A DNA stretch of 64,000 bases from Papaver somniferum (lineage: Eukaryota > Streptophyta > Magnoliopsida > Ranunculales > Papaveraceae). The notes beneath the pieces are model-generated. The model was not told the origin of the DNA. It made no database searches and saw only the letters and a program-made list of their open reading frames with translations. Below, piece by piece: positions 61,061 to 64,000 of the stretch (position 1 is the first letter of the stretch; each line of letters begins with the position of its first letter). The position numbers and the translations under genes were made by a program. The stretch spans positions 1,082,406-1,146,405 of the forward strand of contig NW_020639929.1 of NCBI RefSeq assembly GCF_003573695.1, read 5' to 3'.

Positions 61061-62146
61061 GAAATTTTTATGAGAATTTTCAATGGTGTGTAGAGTTTTA
61101 CACCAATCTACAGGTATGTACACAAATTCAGAAGAAGTCATAAAGATGTACATCCTTGTACACACATACTGGAAACAAAATAAAATAAAATATATAAGAT
61201 GAGATCATTTTCTTTATACCTTTGCTTGTTAGCAGCTTCACACCCAGCTACTTTGTCAATTTCATCGGTTTGAGCAGTATCCTGGTCATTAAGGTTCATA
61301 TGCTCTTCTTGACCTTCAGGGATTTCAACTTCCTTTGGCAGAAAAGTGCTGAAAAAATGCAATTTTTTTAGAAAATGAGAAATTACTAAGGTGTACATAT
61401 TGGTACACATATATAGAAAATGAGAAGAAATGCGAGCTACACATATACCTCGGCTTGTTACCAGTTTCAGACTCAACTCCTTGGCTTGTTCCATCCTTGC
61501 CATCCTCTTCTTCATTTTCCTCATTGGTCTTTGGTGAAGGAGTGCTAAAAAGATTCAAGTTTTGAGAAAAGGTATTAGCTTTCACACACTGGTGTACGAC
61601 TATGAAATTTTTATGAGAATTTTCAATGGTGTATAGAGTTTTACACCAATGTACAGGTATGTACACAAATTCAGAAGAAGTCATAAAGGTGTACATACTT
61701 GTACACACATACTGGAAACAAAATAAAATAAAATATATAAGGTGAGATCATTTTCTTTATACCTTTGCTTGTTAGCAGCTTCACACCCAGCTACTTTGTC
61801 AATTTCATCAGTTTGAGCAGTATCCTGGTCATTAAGTTTCACATGCTCTTCTTGACCTTCAGGGATTTCAACTTCCTTTGGCAGAAGAGTGCTGAAAAAA
61901 ATGCAATTTTTTTAGAAAATGAGAAATCACTAAGGTGTACATATTGGTACACATACATAGAAAATGAGAAGAAATGCGAGCTACACATATACCTCGGCTT
62001 GTTACCAGTTTCAGACTCAACTCCTTGGCTTGTTCCATCATTGCCATCCTCTTCTTCATTTTCCTCATTGGTCTTTGGTGAAGGAGTGCTAAAAATATTC
62101 AAGTTTTGAGAAAAGGTATTAGCTTTCACACACTGGTGTACGACTA
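61061..62146 (-). repeat. 543-bp tandem duplication carrying two exons
   Basis: 61,061-61,603 and 61,604-62,146 are nearly identical. Each holds two small exons (STPSPKTNEENEEEDG... and PKEVEIPEGQEEH...) with their introns and several TGTACA paired motifs. The right breakpoint lies inside a motif (GTGTACGACTATG). Confidence 0.93.
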
Positions 62147-64000
62147 TGTACACACATAAAAAAATAAATGACTTGAAAATTTTAAAAAAGTTATGTTGTA
62201 CCTTTGCTTTTCAGGAGTTTCAGACGGAACTTCATTCCTTTCAGATTCAGTTCCATGCTCGTCATCACCACCTTTGCCATTGTCATGATCATGCATATCA
62301 CCACCCTTACTACCCTCCTTGTCATTGTCATCACCATCACCATCATCATTATAATCATCATTATGATCATGCATATCACCATCTTCATTGTGCTCCTCCT
62401 TGTCATTGTCATCACCATCATCATCATCTTCCTTGTGCTCCTCCACCTTGTCATCCTCCTTCTCCTCATCCCCATCCTCCTCAATCTCATCATCTTCCTT
62501 GTGCTCCTCCCTATCATCCTCATCCTCCTCCTCCTCCTCCTCCTCAATCTCCTCCTCCTCCTCAGTTTCAAGCCGTATTTCCTTTGCACATTTAAATATT
62601 TCATGCAAAGTGTAATTACGGAAATCATTAGCTTCTCTTTCTGTCAAGCTCATTAGACCAACTTCATTAACTTTTAGTCTTTTCTCTTCAATGAAACTAA
62701 GAAGCCTTTCTTGCCTATCCAGAACTTCAGTAAGCTCCTCATCCAACTCCTTTCTTCGCATATCTGAAATGTGCAGCTTTTCTTTCCCAACATCTATGAT
62801 ATTTTCTTGTTTCTGCCTCCGGTACTCATCCAAAAGCAATCGCTCTTCATCAGTATAAGCCTTCACCCATCCTGGTTGCATCTAAAAACATGCCAAAGTA
62901 TCAACATTGATCACAGGTGTACAATTTTTTACACATGTTGAAAGAGTGTCAATTGTTGTACACAAGACAAATTTCTTAAAATCTATCAACAATGTACAAT
63001 CATGTACACCTTATTAAAGGTGTATATCAATGTACATATACTATTCTAAGAAATTTTTTTGAGATACCTTTTTCATGGCATCATTCAAGTCTTTCTCGAT
63101 TGTATTACTAACGTCGATGATGATCCACCTAAGAAGCCTTGGCACACCTTCCTCATTTCTTGGCTTCATGATTTTGTTGTATTCAGCAAACCAATACTGT
63201 ATTAACAGATAGGTGAATAGTTGGAAATGTAAGAGAAAGAAACAAACACAATGAATAAAATTATTTAAAATGGTGAATGGATATATCAGGTGTACAACAG
63301 TGAACTCACCAACAGATAAAGCACAAAACCATTAACTTTAAGTGGTGAATCCTGATGTTTCTTAATGCTCGCCATGAGATACTCATGTATATGAACTGGC
63401 CAACAAGTTCTCTTCATCCTATCCAAAGACACAAAAAAGTGTGCCAACTGGTTCTTGCTAATCATACTTCCGTTTGCCTGGGTAAAAAAGACCGTGATAC
63501 ACAAGTACATAGTAAACAACACCACTAAGTCTTCAGCATTTCTTTCAATCTCCATTTTCGACTTTGGTTTTAGCTTCATGATACGTACGATTTCCTCCTC
63601 CACATCTTTTTTCCCATCTCAGTTCGTTTCTTAAGAGTCAATCTGTTTATCAGCGGACCGTATTTATTTTCAGATGTAGTTTTTACATCTTCCCCTTTTT
63701 CAAATTCCATTGGCACCATCTTAATCCCATAAAATAGAAACAAATCCTCAGGTTCACTCTTTACTGCCACTTGCTTGTTCTTCTTGGTAGTATCAAACAT
63801 GAAATAATGTCCCTCTGAGTCACAAATTTCATGGCGGTACTGTCTCACAATTTTAAGAATTGAGTTTGGGTTCTTAGTCCATATATATTCTCTCTTTTTA
63901 CTTGTATGTTTCTCATCTTTCCGGTCTGCTTTTTTGTGGACAAAGATATCTACAACAGGCCAGAATGGTCATTCTTTTTGCTTCTCTAGTTGATAATTGG

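Larger units (their letters stand above)
42710..64000. mobile_element. Mutator-like element (MULE) with mudrA and Ulp1-like genes
   Basis: Two convergent genes, a mudrA-type transposase on + (43,669-46,248) and an Ulp1-type protease on - (46,860 to beyond 64,000), define the MULE class known to carry a SUMO-protease-like gene. Both gene regions share the TGTACA-N4-TGTACA motif in their non-coding DNA, which supports a single element. A hAT element of 11.9 kb splits it. The right end is outside the window, so termini and target duplication could not be matched. Confidence 0.8.
59040..64000 (-). pseudogene. Ulp1-like protease gene of the MULE, multi-exon, runs off window
   Basis: Exons on the minus strand from the window end: 63,96x-63,310 (EDLVVLFTMYLCITVFFTQA, frameshift in an A-run near 63,603); 63,196-63,068 (YWFAEYNKIMKPRNEEGVPR); 62,881-about 62,216 with a Glu/Asp/His-rich stretch; four small exons in duplicated pairs (61,22x-62,09x); one long exon (about 61,050-60,214) with a TGA at 60,649-60,651; one near 60,110-59,935 (LTRLDDPTVKEDILIVGRVL); and the catalytic exon 59,340-59,040. 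In the last, HINHSTDQTRMGLH is followed by TAG (59,201-59,203) where Trp is expected, then SFLNYDFEAKEWKWYNSL. The His fits the C48 catalytic His; Asn stands where Asp is usual. Gln and Cys lie at 46,860-47,156. A SUMO-protease-like role is inferred from the family only. Confidence 0.78.

Noticed and set aside
62146..62656. Plus-strand ORFs rich in His/Pro, Ile or Ser
   Set aside because: Antisense shadows of the acidic exon of the Ulp1-like gene.
1..64000. Endogenous pararetrovirus or intact host gene
   Set aside because: No movement protein, caulimovirus-type RT or uninterrupted host coding sequence was seen. All RTs fit Ty3/gypsy or LINE types.

Overview
The window reads as nuclear DNA of a flowering plant, probably a eudicot. 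Evidence: plant LTR-retrotransposon lineages (chromovirus, Athila-like, copia LTR), CACTA, hAT and MULE transposons, a plant-type LINE with a C-terminal RNase H, and spliceosomal introns. I cannot name the species. No intact single-copy host gene was found; almost everything is mobile DNA, built as two stacks of nested insertions.

Left stack (1-37,322). The oldest layer is a copia-type LTR (24,894-25,077 plus 35,292-37,322, minus strand). A minus-strand Ty3/gypsy chromovirus (1-24,893) lies directly against its left part. That chromovirus holds two further LTR elements. One is an Athila-like element with gag-protease only (2,758-11,311, TSD GTAAT), inserted in its reverse transcriptase. The other is a gag-less element carrying an antisense Plant Mobile Domain gene (14,934-23,989, TSD CCAGT), inserted in its 5' LTR. 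The copia LTR also holds a 10.2-kb CACTA transposon (25,078-35,288, TSD TAT). The CACTA carries captured exons of ribosomal protein eL8/L7a, an 81-bp tandem array and a large inverted array of about 55-bp units.

Middle (37,323-42,709). About 2.2 kb without recognisable genes is followed by a minus-strand LINE with RT, zinc-binding and RNase H domains, ending at a run of 74 G.

Right stack (42,710-64,000). A MULE runs off the window end. It has a mudrA-type transposase gene on + and an Ulp1-like (C48) SUMO-protease gene on -, pointing at each other. A hAT transposon (47,157-59,039, 8-bp TSD TCTATAGG) splits the Ulp1 gene between its His and Cys catalytic residues. That hAT holds a second Athila-like gag-protease element (49,870-58,357).

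Nearly every coding region carries stops or frameshifts, so the elements look non-autonomous or dead. The signal I find most interesting is a phased motif, TGTACA-N4-(T/G)GTACA, read about two dozen times in introns and non-coding DNA of the MULE and not seen in its exons. It resembles in layout the recognition-site clusters of self-protecting MULEs. Other notable points are the antisense PMD gene, LTRs of one insertion that differ by 1.2 kb through tandem repeats, repeated polypurine-tract-like 14-mers in the gag-protease family, and the inverted higher-order array in the CACTA.
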